In this document: in pieces, positions 11,701 through 23,300 of the stretch | How the letters are laid out: every line of letters starts with the position of its first letter | How positions within the stretch are numbered: position 1 is the stretch's first letter | Assembly: GCA_029641185.1 (NCBI GenBank) | Contig: JAPWGK010000016.1 | Span: forward strand, 62,001-126,000 | From: Pseudofabraea citricarpa | Lineage: Eukaryota > Ascomycota > Leotiomycetes > Helotiales > Dermateaceae | Direction of reading: 5' to 3' | Length of the DNA stretch: 64,000 nucleotides | The notes under the pieces: model-generated | The model's input: the letters and a program-made list of their open reading frames with translations, nothing else | What the model was told of the DNA's origin: nothing | Database searches by the model: none | Program-made: the position numbers and the translations under genes

Positions 11701-14700
11701 GAAGGCCCTCCGTCACTTCATTATCCAATTCAAACGATTGAAACTGGACATCTCCAATCAAATTTGGACGCTGATCCATTCCCCAATACTTAACGTTGGC
11801 CGGCTCCAAAGAGAACGGACAAACGCCAGATTCTGGATCAAGGTTTTCTCGGCTATAATCTGCTTGTAATTTTGCCCAAACTTGAAATGGGAGTGGCTTT
11901 TCTGCATTTATCTTACCAGACTCTAGAAGATCTTCCAGGTCTCGCAAGATTATTCTCCAAGAAACGAAGTCGATGACTAAGTGATGACCGACCAAGTACA
12001 GAATATTGCGACCAGAAGATAATATAAAGAGATCTACTGCAAAAATTGGACCATCGCGTATATCGAGGCTCTTCTGTGTAGTCTCAGCAACTCCAGCGGG
12101 AATACTCGTTTGCCCTTCCGGCAGTTGGTGGACTTGGTACCGAAATGACCCTTCAACGTCTGTTGTGACGATTTGCCTCCACACATTCTCATCGTCAGTC
12201 AGAAATCGCGCACGTAGCATTGAGTGCCTCTCGACGATTGCTAGTAGTGCTTGTTTCAGCGTCTGTGGTGAAAAGCTTTGCTTTACTTCGAGTAAAAAGC
12301 TTTGGTTGAAGTGGTTTTCTCCGCTCGGACATTCCTGGAAGTGCATTTTCTGTATAGGCGAAAGTTCGAAAGGAACGTTGAAAGCTTCATCGACTGCGAT
12401 TCCTAAAAACTTGGTGCTTCGAGCTCGTGTTGCAAGATGCGAGAGACTTGAAGACTTGAGAATATCCTGAACGCTGATGTTCACGTCCTCTGCACGAGCG
12501 CGTGCTACAACTTGCATAGCGGTAATTGAGTCTCCACCAGAGCCGATGAAACCCTGGCTGGTAGGTATCAACTCGATGGGTCTGTTGAGAACCCGTGACC
12601 AGATTCTCTGTAATCGTTTCTCCATTGGTGTCACGGCCTGGTTGGATTGAAGACCTTGGAGGTTCGTGGAACGCACGATATTATCAACATCCGCATCGGT
12701 CATGTCTTGTACCCAAGTCCTGAGTCTATTTCGATCCAACTTTCCAGAAGGATTTAATGGAAACCGGTTGACAACAATCCATACTTGTGGAACCATATAG
12801 CCCGGCAGCTGGTTAGCCAGCTTACTGCGAAGGAGAGAAACCTCCAGACGCTGCTGGGAATTGTTAATGATACGTAAGTTGCCCTCATCTAAGTTCGATT
12901 CTTCTAGATGACGTAGTGAAATAACAGCAACAAGTTTACCCTTGGAGCCTCCTTTGTCAAGTAGCATGGCTATCCCGTGGCGGACATCATCATCCGCCCA
13001 GAGACGATGTTCAATTTCACCAAGTTCGATACGCTGGCCACGGAGCTTGACCTGATTATCTTTTCTTCGAACGAAGCAAACTGACCCGTCAGTTGAATAT
13101 CTGGCTAGATCACCGGTTTTATACATTCTTCTTTGCCGGTTAGAGTCGGTGGACGCCCATGCAGGATTTACAATAAACATTTTATCAGTCAGAGCCTTAT
13201 TACTAAGATACTCCTTAGCTAAAATTGGGCCCTCGATAAGGATTTCACCAACGGCTCCTATAGGACTTAGCCGGTGGTGGTCATTTTCATCAACAATCCA
13301 CATGTGCGAGCCGAGAGCAGTGCCAAAATTTGCAGGATCTCCATTCGGCTTGACTTTGGCGTTGCGAGACATTGTCATCGAGCACTCTGCAGGCCCATAG
13401 ATAAGCATTAAATTGGTGTGCTTGCCTAGTTTATTGACCGTGTCCTGTCTTATACGTTCTCCTCCGAGGGCTAAAACGTGCACTCCTAGTAGATCATCTG
13501 GTTGCAAAAGGCTAGCTACCGTCGGGGTAAGATTTGCCCAGTTTGCCTTGAACAAGCTGATCGCGCCCGGTAAATCATTTACCCTTTGAGACTCTGACGG
13601 TATGCATATGCAAGCACCTCTCATAAGACTTGTAAGAGTATCTTGAATACTAACATCGAACATGTATGCTGCAAATTGCAAGACTCGAGATTCTTGATTT
13701 ATGTGCATACCGTCGCCATGAGATTTTGCACTAGAGGCAATGGCTGAATGTTCGATGCAGATCCCTTTCGGTATACCGGTGGAACCCGAGGTATATACAA
13801 CACATGCGGGGTGATGAGGCTGTACTTCTGAGTTTATTTGAAAGAAATGATCCGGAAGTGAAAGGAGACTCTCCATATCGACAACTACGGTTGTTTCTAT
13901 TAGGGATGCCAGAAGATTTTGCTGTGAAAAAGAGCTCAAGAGAACTCTGGCGTTGGTTTCGGAGATAATTCCTCCCAGACGGGCTACTGGCTGTGATGGG
14001 TCAAGAGGTACACAAGCTCCTCCCGCTTTCAGAATAGCAAGCATCCCGACAGCATGCCATTTCGATTTCTCAAAGCACATAGGAACATAAGATTCAGGGC
14101 CCACACCAAGGCGTTTCAAGTAATGAGCAAGTTTGGACGAGTACCGATCAAGTTCTTGATAGGTCATATCCCCATCCCAAGAGCAAATTGCTTGTGCATG
14201 AGGTCGCATTTGCACTTGTTCTGAGACGATGTCTTGGATACATCGGTCAACTAGCTCGAGCTTTTCACTATTCCAGCTAAGAATAAGCTTCTTGCTCGCG
14301 GCACCCAAAAGAGGAATGCTCTTGGCGATCTGGCTTGACGAGCCTATCAAACTCTGTAGAGCCTGACAAAAAGCGTCTGAGATAAAGACTGCTGATTGGT
14401 CAGAGCTATGATAGTTCCAGTACTTTAAGTCCACCTTAATAATGCTAGACGAAACAGTAATGTTAATCGAAATGTCAAACTAAACAAAGGTCAGTTTTGT
14501 GAGAGAGAGGGGAAGCTTGAATTACTCACCTCGTCAGGGTCATACATTGATTTAGGCTCAAAATGTAAAGAATCTTCAGTCTCATTCCCCAGATCAATAG
14601 ATCTCAACAAAGACATGGATGTATTGAAAAGTGCTTTGCCCGGAAGCTTAAGTAAATGCTGAATCTCAGCGAGTGAGCAGGTCTGATGATTTAAGCTTTC

Positions 14701-17700
14701 CAAGAAATCAGCCTGCACCTCCTCCAGAAGCTTTCCCACGGATTTCTCGCCCGTCAGGTCTATACGACAGATGAGCATATTGATCAAAGGCCCAACGACT
14801 TCTTGGATACCACTAATAGGAAGGTCCCGACCGGATGTCAGGTATCCAAAGCAGACTTGATCAGCGCCTACGTAGCTGCGGAGGACCAGTGCCCATGCAA
14901 TCCGAAAAAGGCTTGATACCGTTGTATTGCGTTCGGAGCAGAATTGATGGATTTTCTGGGCGGATATTGGGAGGTCAATTGGAATATTTTGAAGCCGGCT
15001 TGTAGTCGTTGAAGAAACGCCTAGCAATTTTGGAAAGTGGCATGGGTCAAGATTACCAAGGGCGGAAGTCCAATACTTAAGATCCTCTTCATGCGTTTTC
15101 CCCTGTAAGTACGATATGTACTTACTATATGATGGCGCTGGAACTGCTGATAGTCTCTTCCTATAAGCATTAGATAATTCATGGAGTATGATGTTGATTG
15201 ATTCGCCGTCTATCAGAGCATGGTTGATTTCGAGCATCATATATGTTTCGCCCAACGGTGTGTTACACACCGTTAAGTGATGGGGTGGGCGCGCTTTGTC
15301 AAATATCGAATACTCGCGGGATCCTAAAAGAGTGACGGCGTCCTCGTGCCCAAGTTCCATTACGGACAAACTAGCGCTTGCATCTTTAAGGACAACTTGA
15401 TTTGAGAAGCCTCCTGTGGTAGCGCCCTCAAGGAAGATCGTTCTGAGGCACTGATGGCGACTAACAACTTCTTGCCACGCGTGAACAAGTCGGCGAATGT
15501 CGATATCCAATTTATCTACCCTTGACGTAACCAGCCAGATGAAACGGCATCTGTACTGATTGGGCCTTAAGCCCTGGCTAATCAAGATACCATCTTGCAT
15601 AGGAGAACAAGGATAGATATCCTCAACATCGTGTATGGTGAGTCCTATCCCTTGCAAATTCTCATCAAAAAGGTGCTCCATATCCTCAAAGCCGATATTC
15701 ATTAGAGGGAAATCTGCCAAAGTAGCCTGTGGTTTCATATTCTGGATCTGTTCCGCAAGTTTTACCATCACTGATCCAAAATCTTGAATCCAACTTTTGA
15801 TATGTTCAAGCTGAGAAGACTTCTTGCTGTAGGAGAATTTAACTTCCATCTTGTCGTTATTTACAATGACCGAAACTTCAAATAGCGCTGGCCTTGGTCT
15901 TTGAGCGTTAAAGCAATTGCCACCCTGAAATGTATGAGGTGTTGCTTTGAGTAAAGAATCGGCCCACTCTAGTCTTTGGAATTGTCCTTGATAGCTGAGA
16001 AATATTTCCGGGGACTGGTGGGCAAAAGTTTCCTTCCCATCTTGGTTTAAGTATCGCATAGCATGGTACAGGGAGCCATTCAAGGGAAGGGTCTGTCGAT
16101 TGTGTTTAACGCGCCGAATTAAATTCAATATGTCTATCCCCGACACCTTGTCTAAGTGAACAGGTGATACTGTGGTAAAATTCCCAACGGTACCAGATAT
16201 ATCAGCATCTTCCTGCCATGACTCTCTTCCATGCCCTTCAACAAAAATCGCAGGAATAGAGCGATCCTGGAAGTTTTGCGAGAAGGAGTAAAAGAGTGCC
16301 CCTAATATGGAATCCAGAGGATCCTGCTGAATAAGCTTCAGCGTGATGTCCTTTGGTAATGTGAAGGTGTCGTTAATAGTATCCTGGGGGTAATCATATG
16401 CACTCGTCATCGACCAGTATTCGTAAGGCACCCTGGGGATTTTGAATGGCATAACCTTATTTGTGACAAGTCCAGACGTGTAGCTGGCTTGCAATCGAGT
16501 CCAGGCTTGAAATGATAAAGACTTTTTTATCGGGAGTGAGCCGCCACTTAAAAGACTATCAATTTCTCCGATGATGGTTCGCCATGAGATAAGGTCAATC
16601 ACGAGATAATGCCCAACAAAATAAAGGAAATTCTGAGTACGATGTCCGGCCTTCTGGACAGTGACCAGGTCAATCGAGAATACTGGACCAGTTTCGATAT
16701 CGAGTGATTCCTGGCTGTTGGAAACTATCAGCTCAACCTCTGCTTCGCATGTACAGCTGTGTTGCAAAAATCGGTATGGATATCTTGGTTCTCGTGGTAT
16801 GATTTGTCGCCAGCCAGCCTCGTCGCAGACGAACCTCGCCCTTAGCATCGAGTGTCGTTTGATAACAAATTCCAATATGCTTGGTACTTCCGTTATGTTG
16901 ATCTTGTCACTCAAAAGTAATTTGAAGTTCTGATTTAAATGATTCATTTCCTCGTCAAAGCCATGCATCTCCACATACATCTTTTGAGTAGACGACAACT
17001 CAAAAGGAATATCGAATTCTTCTACATGTAGCGTTGTATTCTTTGGAGTTCCAAGTTGCATATTCTGAGCGAATTGTGAGAGTGAGGAGGATGTCAAAAC
17101 ATCCTTAACGGTGACTGCAACATCTTTTTCATTGATCGATAGTGTGATATTGTGAGACCTGCATGCAGCTACTACACCCATGGCCATTACTGAGTCACCG
17201 CCCATGCTCATGAATGACCTGTTTCGTCCAATACGATCATTTGGAATATTCAGAACTCCAGACCATATGTCCTGGAGACGCGCCTCCATTTCTGTAATGC
17301 GCTCCTTTGTTTCTGGTGCTGCTCCAAATGCCATAATATGATCCGCAAGATTTTGCGGCATATTGTGTATCCAGTTCAGTACATTCATCCGGTCAAGCTT
17401 CCCCGAAAATGTGAGCGGGATTGCTTTTACAATCAGCCAAGCTGTAGGAAGCATGTATCTTGGTAAACGTTGAAGCACATCCTTCGAGACCGCTGGGATC
17501 CAAGCTGATGCAGTCTTTAAATCGGAATCGCCTAAGAGTTCCAGTTCCTTAATATGAAACTGATTTCCACTGCCATTTCCCGGTAAGTGATGTAGACGCA
17601 CGGTTGCAACTATGGTCTGTTTTAGAGGGCCAGACAAAGGCATCGATACTAATGCCTGTTTCACTGCTGGATCAGCCGTCAAGACACGCTCAATTTCGCC

Positions 17701-19702
17701 CATTTCTACACGCTGGCCACGAAGTTTCACCATCATATCCTTCCGCCCCGCAGTGGACATACTGCCATCGGAATTGAAATGCATCAAATCTCCGGTCTTA
17801 AGTACCCGACCAACATATCCAGGTTTTATCCTTTTCAACCAGCTTGGTGCTTCGATGAACGTAGCAGCATTTTTCTCGGGTTCTTTCAGATAGCATCTTG
17901 CCACCATCGGGCCATGCGTAATGAGTTCACCAACAGCACCTAAAGGAGCGAGCTTCTCGTGATTATTGATGTCCGCGATCCAGCATATCCCACCGCCATG
18001 TCCAACATTTCGGGAATCAGACAGCTCTTCTAACCTGGTATTGAAGGAGACTAATGAATTTTCACTTGAAGCATACGAATAGACCAAGTTTGTTCTCGCA
18101 GCCCATTTTGGAACATCATCCTTGGACATGGCCTCCCCAAGGAGAAGAAGGGTTTGCAGATGTTGGATGCTTTTAGGATCGAGGGGTTTGAGTACAGAAG
18201 GTGTCAGCAAGGCCCATGTAATCGCCATATCATTGAAACAACCGAGAAGGTTATCCATACGGTCCTCGTCGGTTGGAATACAAAGGCAGGCACCATGAGA
18301 TAGTGTCATCAAAATTTCATAGAGGCATGAAGAAAAGCTGTAGGAGGCGAACTGGAGCGCTCTGCTTCCCGAGTGCATGTTCGTGACATCCCACATTCTT
18401 TTTGCTCCGGAAGAAAAATTCGAATGCTCTACCACAATCCCCTTCGGTCGACCAGTTGAACCACTTGTGAATATAGCAAAGGCTGCATTGCTCGGCGTGA
18501 CTGTTGTCGAAGTAGCATAAGAATTGGGAAGCTGTGAAAGTAGCGACTTGTCAAGAACAATGACTTTCTCAACACTTTCAGCAAGAATACCGGCATACAT
18601 CGAGGATGACAAAAGTATTTTTGCATCGGTAGTATCAAGGATCTCCTTCAAACGACTTGTCGGATGTGATGCATCGAGAGGAACAAAAGCTGCTCCGGCT
18701 TTTAGAACTGCCATCCAAGCTACAGGCACCATCGCAGTTTTTGGGAAAAGAACCGGGATAAAGCTCTCGGGTCCAATTCCGAGGCCGATCAAGTAAGAGG
18801 CCAGTATCGAGGAAAGACGGTCCAGCTCTTGGTAGGTAAGGGTGCCATCCCAGGCCTCGATAGCAATCTTTCCCGGATTTAAACTAGCTTGATCCGAGAA
18901 GAGATGATGTATACACTCATTCACCATCACAGGTCCAGTTTCATTCCAGGACTCGAGTTGAGTAGAGTGAAAAGTTGTGAAAAGAGACTGCTCATCCACT
19001 GCTTCTGATGGCCTCTCTAAAACAGCGTTCCATGCACTCTCGAGCGTGCTGGCTAGGTTAATTGCCTGGCCATCGGAAAGTCGTGATGTTTTGTAGTGAA
19101 CGAAGGACTGCAAACTATGGTCTGAGATCTTCACGTCAATGATAATGTCGCACTTGAGTATTGTTAGCCTAAACTCTCTTCCAACACGATGTTTAGCAAC
19201 ATGAAAATGATCCACCAACCGCGGAGTCTTCATAGTCCCAATTTACTGCCAGCATGGTATTGAACCAACCCGGGCCCTCGTTGATCCAAACCTGCTCCAC
19301 ATCCGCCAGAGAACAGATTTCTGGTTCTTGATGACTTTGAAAATCGTTAAGTACTTCGTCGATACGAGCGCTCCCAGATATATTAATATCGTATGCGGCG
19401 ATAGTTGCAGCCGCAACTGTCTGAATATCGCCCGCGGGTTGTGCACGGTAGCCAAAGGCGACATGATCCTTTCGAGTATAGCATCTAAGTACAATCCCCC
19501 ACGAAGCTTGGAGTACACTTGAAAATGACATGTGATTGAGACGGCAGAACTTCTGCACATCTTCAACAGGACCGAAGTTGATGGGCTTCCTGCCTGCATT
19601 GTGGACAAAGACAGCTCCGTCGTTGAGGAGAGGGAAGTAGCACTGCTCCCTTTCAGAAATCAAGCGTTCCCAGTCAGGAGAAACGGGCGTGTCTTCGGCC
19701 AT
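5712..19702 (-). CDS. Trimodular nonribosomal peptide synthetase
   Basis: Activates and joins three building blocks on carrier domains. Exons: 19702-19220, 19173-14530, 14479-9887, 9836-5712, giving 4614 aa; introns 2 and 3 are 50 bp, phase 0. Intron 1 (about 19174-19219) has a weak donor, so its ends may shift a few bases. Approximate domains: partial C 1-230; A1 255-770; T1 (Ser822); E1 880-1310; C (His1479); A2 1760-2270; T2 (Ser2360); E2 2410-2830 (HH at 2541-2542); C (His3012); A3 3290-3810; T3 (Ser3910); C-terminal C (His4118); degenerate T 4430-4614. Oddities: A1 has Ser442 in place of the Asp that binds the substrate amino group, and YASSEN (528-533) for YGPxE; E1 has Tyr1017 for its second motif His; the last T reads KGDP and is split by a Ser/Thr-rich insert. 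A2 and A3 keep the Asp (1984, 3517). By hand alignment, the pocket residues read about DVQNAGIMTK for A2 and DQEDCGGICK for A3; I assign no substrates. Confidence 0.95.
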
Positions 19703-19969
19703 AGTTCAATTGATGCAATGAATTCAGAGATCAGCTTGCGGGCTCAAAAAGTGTTACCGGGATTGAGGTGAGCCTGTAGACTGTGGTCTCTTGGATGTAT
19801 TATGAAGGTAGTCAATGGAGATTTCACTTGATGCCTCGTCCTGTCCTTCCACTTCATCCTCACTTCTCCCGTGGGAAGCCTTACGATACCTAAGGTAGGT
19901 AATACAGACATGACGCCCAAGTGATTTTTCATGGATAGGTAGGCACAGGAGGATAGATTTGTTGATGAC

Positions 19970-20015
19970 AAGAATGAGCATGAGTATAAGCATGAGCATC
20001 AGCATCAGCATCAGC
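19970..20015. repeat. Hexamer microsatellite (agcatc/agcatg type)
   Basis: Imperfect tandem repeats of a six-base unit (gagcat, then agcatc three to four times) lie in the divergent promoter. It is a simple repeat with no known role and could vary in length between isolates. Confidence 0.8.
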
Positions 20016-20114
20016 CCTGAAGCACTGGATGGCGCTAGGAGTACCGATAAGCACCAAGCCCGAAGTAGCTAGTGCTCACAATGGTTCGTCCGCACGTCCG
20101 CACGGTGGGGATGG

Positions 20115-20138
20115 CACGTGCACATGACCGTGCACGTG
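20115..20138. promoter_or_regulatory. Inverted repeat with two CACGTG boxes
   Basis: Perfect 9-bp arms (cacgtgcac at 20115-20123 and gtgcacgtg at 20130-20138) are separated by the 6-bp spacer atgacc. Each arm contains the palindromic E-box CACGTG, the classic target of bHLH factors and some bZIP factors. It lies about 415 bp upstream of the NRPS ATG and 210 bp upstream of the transporter ATG. A regulatory role is inferred from position and symmetry. Confidence 0.5.
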
Positions 20139-20229
20139 GGGTGGCCCCGCTGCCCCGTTGTGACTCGTGAGATCAGATCGACAACCAAGTCGCACTAAAC
20201 CTCGGGAGCTCCGGTCCGTCGCAAGTCTC

Positions 20230-20258
20230 CGTCACCGTCACCGTCACCGTCACCGTCA
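20230..20258. promoter_or_regulatory. Five tandem CGTCA (TGACG) motifs
   Basis: CGTCA occurs at 20230, 20236, 20242, 20248 and 20254, in exact 6-bp steps. CGTCA/TGACG is the half-site bound by CRE/AP-1-type bZIP proteins. The array ends about 90 bp upstream of the transporter start codon. It could be a regulatory array or a plain hexanucleotide repeat in the 5' leader. Confidence 0.5.
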
Positions 20259-20348
20259 GCTTCCTTGAGCTTGTCCGTTCTTTTTTTTTTCATCCTCCGG
20301 GCCTCCACCGAATTCTGCACCACCACAACCAGGAGCCTTGATATTCAA

Positions 20349-23300
20349 ATGTCGCGCTGCGGTGATGACACCTTTGGCCCGGCAGTCTCAGGGCGATGCC
20401 GTGGTGGCTTTGACTTTACACTCCTTTTCGAGGAGAGTATTCTCTCCATTTCCCTCTCTGCACTGCTAATTTGCTTCGTGCCGTTACGCCTTGCACAGAT
20501 TCTACGCAGGGATCGAGTAACAAAGGGAGAGGCATTGTACCGTGCGAAAATCGTCAGTTACTCCAGCCTTCCAAGTTCTTATCGATCGACCGGCGGCTGA
20601 AGTTAAGTCTAACCTTACTACTTGCCTAGCTGGCCGCTCTTCTGTTCGCAGGCCTGCAATTAACGACAGTTGTGCTATGGACTCGGTCATCTGCCACCAG
20701 GACCCGACTCTCTCTCGTGGCTGCCGCATTATCATTCGTGGCTTCAGGCTGTGTTGGTATCCTGACACACGCTGAACATTTGCACACAGTTTGCCCGTCT
20801 ACGACCCTAACCGTGTACTATGTTGTGTCTATCTTGTGTGACATCACTCGGGCGCGGACCTTGTGGTTGAGAGGGGTCGGCTCTGGAATTCCGAGTGTGT
20901 TCATAAGTGGTCTTGTCATGAAGGGTTTGCTACTGTTGCTGGAGCTTCTTGATAGAACCAGAATCATCTTGCCTTTCAGGAAGGAGGTCACACCCGAAGA
21001 ACTTTCTGGAGTCTTGAAGGAGGGTGTATTCTTCTGGCTCAATCCATTACTTGCTCGTGGGTTTTGGAGCATTCTTGGCCTTGAAGATCTTACCCCCATC
21101 GCACACGACTTAAGGGGAAGATCGTTGGAGCAATTGGTACCTGTGAAATGGGCGAAAGGTATGATCAATTGCTCGTGTATCTTTATCTGACTTCACCAAA
21201 TGAAACTGACTTGATATGATTGTCTTTAGTGCAAAATAAGGATAAATCAAATATGCTGTTGATGTCCACCGTAATTGCACTGAAATGGCCACTGTTGTCT
21301 GCCGTGTTTCCTCGAATTTGTTTCCTTGCTTTTACACTTGCACAGCCGTTTCTTTTGACGAAGGCTGTGCAATTCGTAGAAGGACCTACAACACAAAAGA
21401 CAATTAATTTTGGATATGGGCTTATTGGGGCTTATTTTTTGGTATACGTTGGCATGGCTGTGAGTGATTTGTCCAATCCCGAACCTGTTGTCTTTTGTTC
21501 TCTAATCCATTGATGCACAAGTTTTTTGCCGGCCTCTACTGGCATACAGTTAATCGCATCATGGTAATGGTTAGGGGCAGCTTGATTGGCATGATATATG
21601 CAAAGACGATGGAGATTGGAGCAGGGAATATGGATGAAGCCGCTGCCCTCACCCTCATGAGTACTGATGTGGAAAACATAATTCTCGGATTTGAAGACGT
21701 CCACGAGGTTTGGGCAAACGTGGTTCAAGCGGCCATTGCGACCTGGCTACTTCAGCGTCAGCTCTCGTGGGCCTGTATCGCACCCATTATAATATCTATA
21801 GGTATGGTTCCAGATTCAATGGCACTTCAGGCTGTGCAGTAATAATCTCTCTTTTCATAGCATGTTTCCTTGGCGCAGCGTCTTTTGCAGGTCGGCTCAA
21901 ATCAGCCCAGCGAGCCTGGAATGGAGCGATCCAGACCCGGTTGGACGTAACTTCACGAATGTTAGGACAGATGAAAGAAGTAAAGCTGATGGGTATGACC
22001 GATCGCATATTTTCGACAATTCAAGTCTTGCGGGAGCGTGAGATTACCAGGTCCGAACATATGAGAAAACTTCGGATTTGGGTTCTTACATGCTGTGGGT
22101 TCTAGATCTTGTCATTACTTGTATTACAATACTGAAACATACTAGCACAAGCTACTGTCGTTCTGGGCCCAGTTGCAGCATTTGCATTGTATGCACTCGC
22201 AGCTAAACTAAGCCACAGAGACGCTTTACTTACAGGGCAAGCTTTCACATCCTTAGCTCTCATAGCGCTGCTTGCGAACCCAATAACAATTCTTACACAA
22301 GCGGTACCTTCGCTAGCAAGCGGTATTGGTTGTATTAACCGTATCCAGGAATTTCTGTCTAAACCATCTGGGCATACTTCTTTAGACTTGCTGAATGAAC
22401 CGGAGACTAGTCATATGAACTCAAAACCACAACAGTCTAGATCTATTATTGAAATGGATGACCTGTTCACCAATACCTCTATTATAACCGTGCAGAATGC
22501 AGATTTTGGTTGGAGATCTAAGGGAGTGCCTACACTGAGAAACATCACTTTTGCTCAGAAACCAGGTTCCTTAACAATCGTCACAGGTCCTGTGGGTTGT
22601 GGGAAAACAACATTGCTAAGAGGATTGCTAGGCGAACTTCCAGAGATCAAAGGCATTGTTCATATAAACACAGCCGCTGTTTCATTCTGTGATCAGATCC
22701 CGTGGCTCGCAAACGGAACTGTGCAGAGTAACATAGTCAGCTTCTCTGATTTTGATCAGAAGTGGTACGATCACGTCATTCAAGCATGTGCACTAAACCT
22801 AGACTTCCAGCAGCTACCTAATGGAGATCAGTCCTCTGTAGGAAGTAAGGGTATATCTCTAAGTAGGGGACAAAAGCAACGGGTTGTGCGTTTTGACCCT
22901 TTTGTTTTTTTATGCTTTCCAATAAGCTGATCCTCTGCTTCTTTATTTCTAATCCGTTTTGATTCTAGGCTATAGCTCGAGCACTTTACGCCCGGAACCA
23001 GGTGGCTCTTTTTGATGATGTTTTAAGTGGCCTCGACGCTACTACCGAGGAGCATGTATTTCGACATGTCTTTGGACCAGAAGGGTTATTGCACAAGCTT
23101 TGTGCTACTTCACTTCTTGTGACACATTCAAGTAAGCTCTATCGTAGCTGTAAAAGTTTGATATTGCGATAGCTAACTTAATTAGATCGCCTTTTACCTC
23201 GTGCTGACCATGTGATTGTTATTAATAGTGCTGGTGAAATTGCTGAGCAAGGCTCATTTTCAGAACTTCGACAAAGGAACGGCGGCTACGTGAATCGACT

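Larger units (their letters stand above)
19703..20348. promoter_or_regulatory. Divergent promoter between NRPS and ABC transporter
   Basis: The 646 bp between the two start codons must carry both promoters, so synthesis and export genes are probably co-regulated (inference). It holds a GCATCA-type microsatellite, a CACGTG inverted repeat, a GC-rich patch near 20085-20160 and five CGTCA motifs. A pyrimidine tract (20280-20292) lies just upstream of the transporter ATG. Small open frames here have no recognisable features. Confidence 0.7.

Noticed and set aside
12006..12470. 154-residue open frame on plus inside the NRPS
   Set aside because: It is antisense to well-supported E and T domain sequence and has no domain features. 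The same applies to the other opposite-strand frames inside the NRPS.
5712..19702. NRPS region read as three or four separate genes
   Set aside because: The breaks at 14480-14529 and 9837-9886 are 50-bp introns with GT...AG ends and preserved phase, and domain order runs on across them. The first break (about 19174-19219) also restores the C-domain sequence.
20553..20629. Stop codon disabling the transporter N terminus
   Set aside because: The stop lies inside a 77-bp intron with donor GTCAGT and acceptor CCTAG; splicing keeps phase.
21802..21830. A 29-bp intron in the transporter that would keep extra membrane residues
   Set aside because: Too short for splicing; the 59-bp alternative ending at 21860 fits the intron sizes of this gene and keeps phase.
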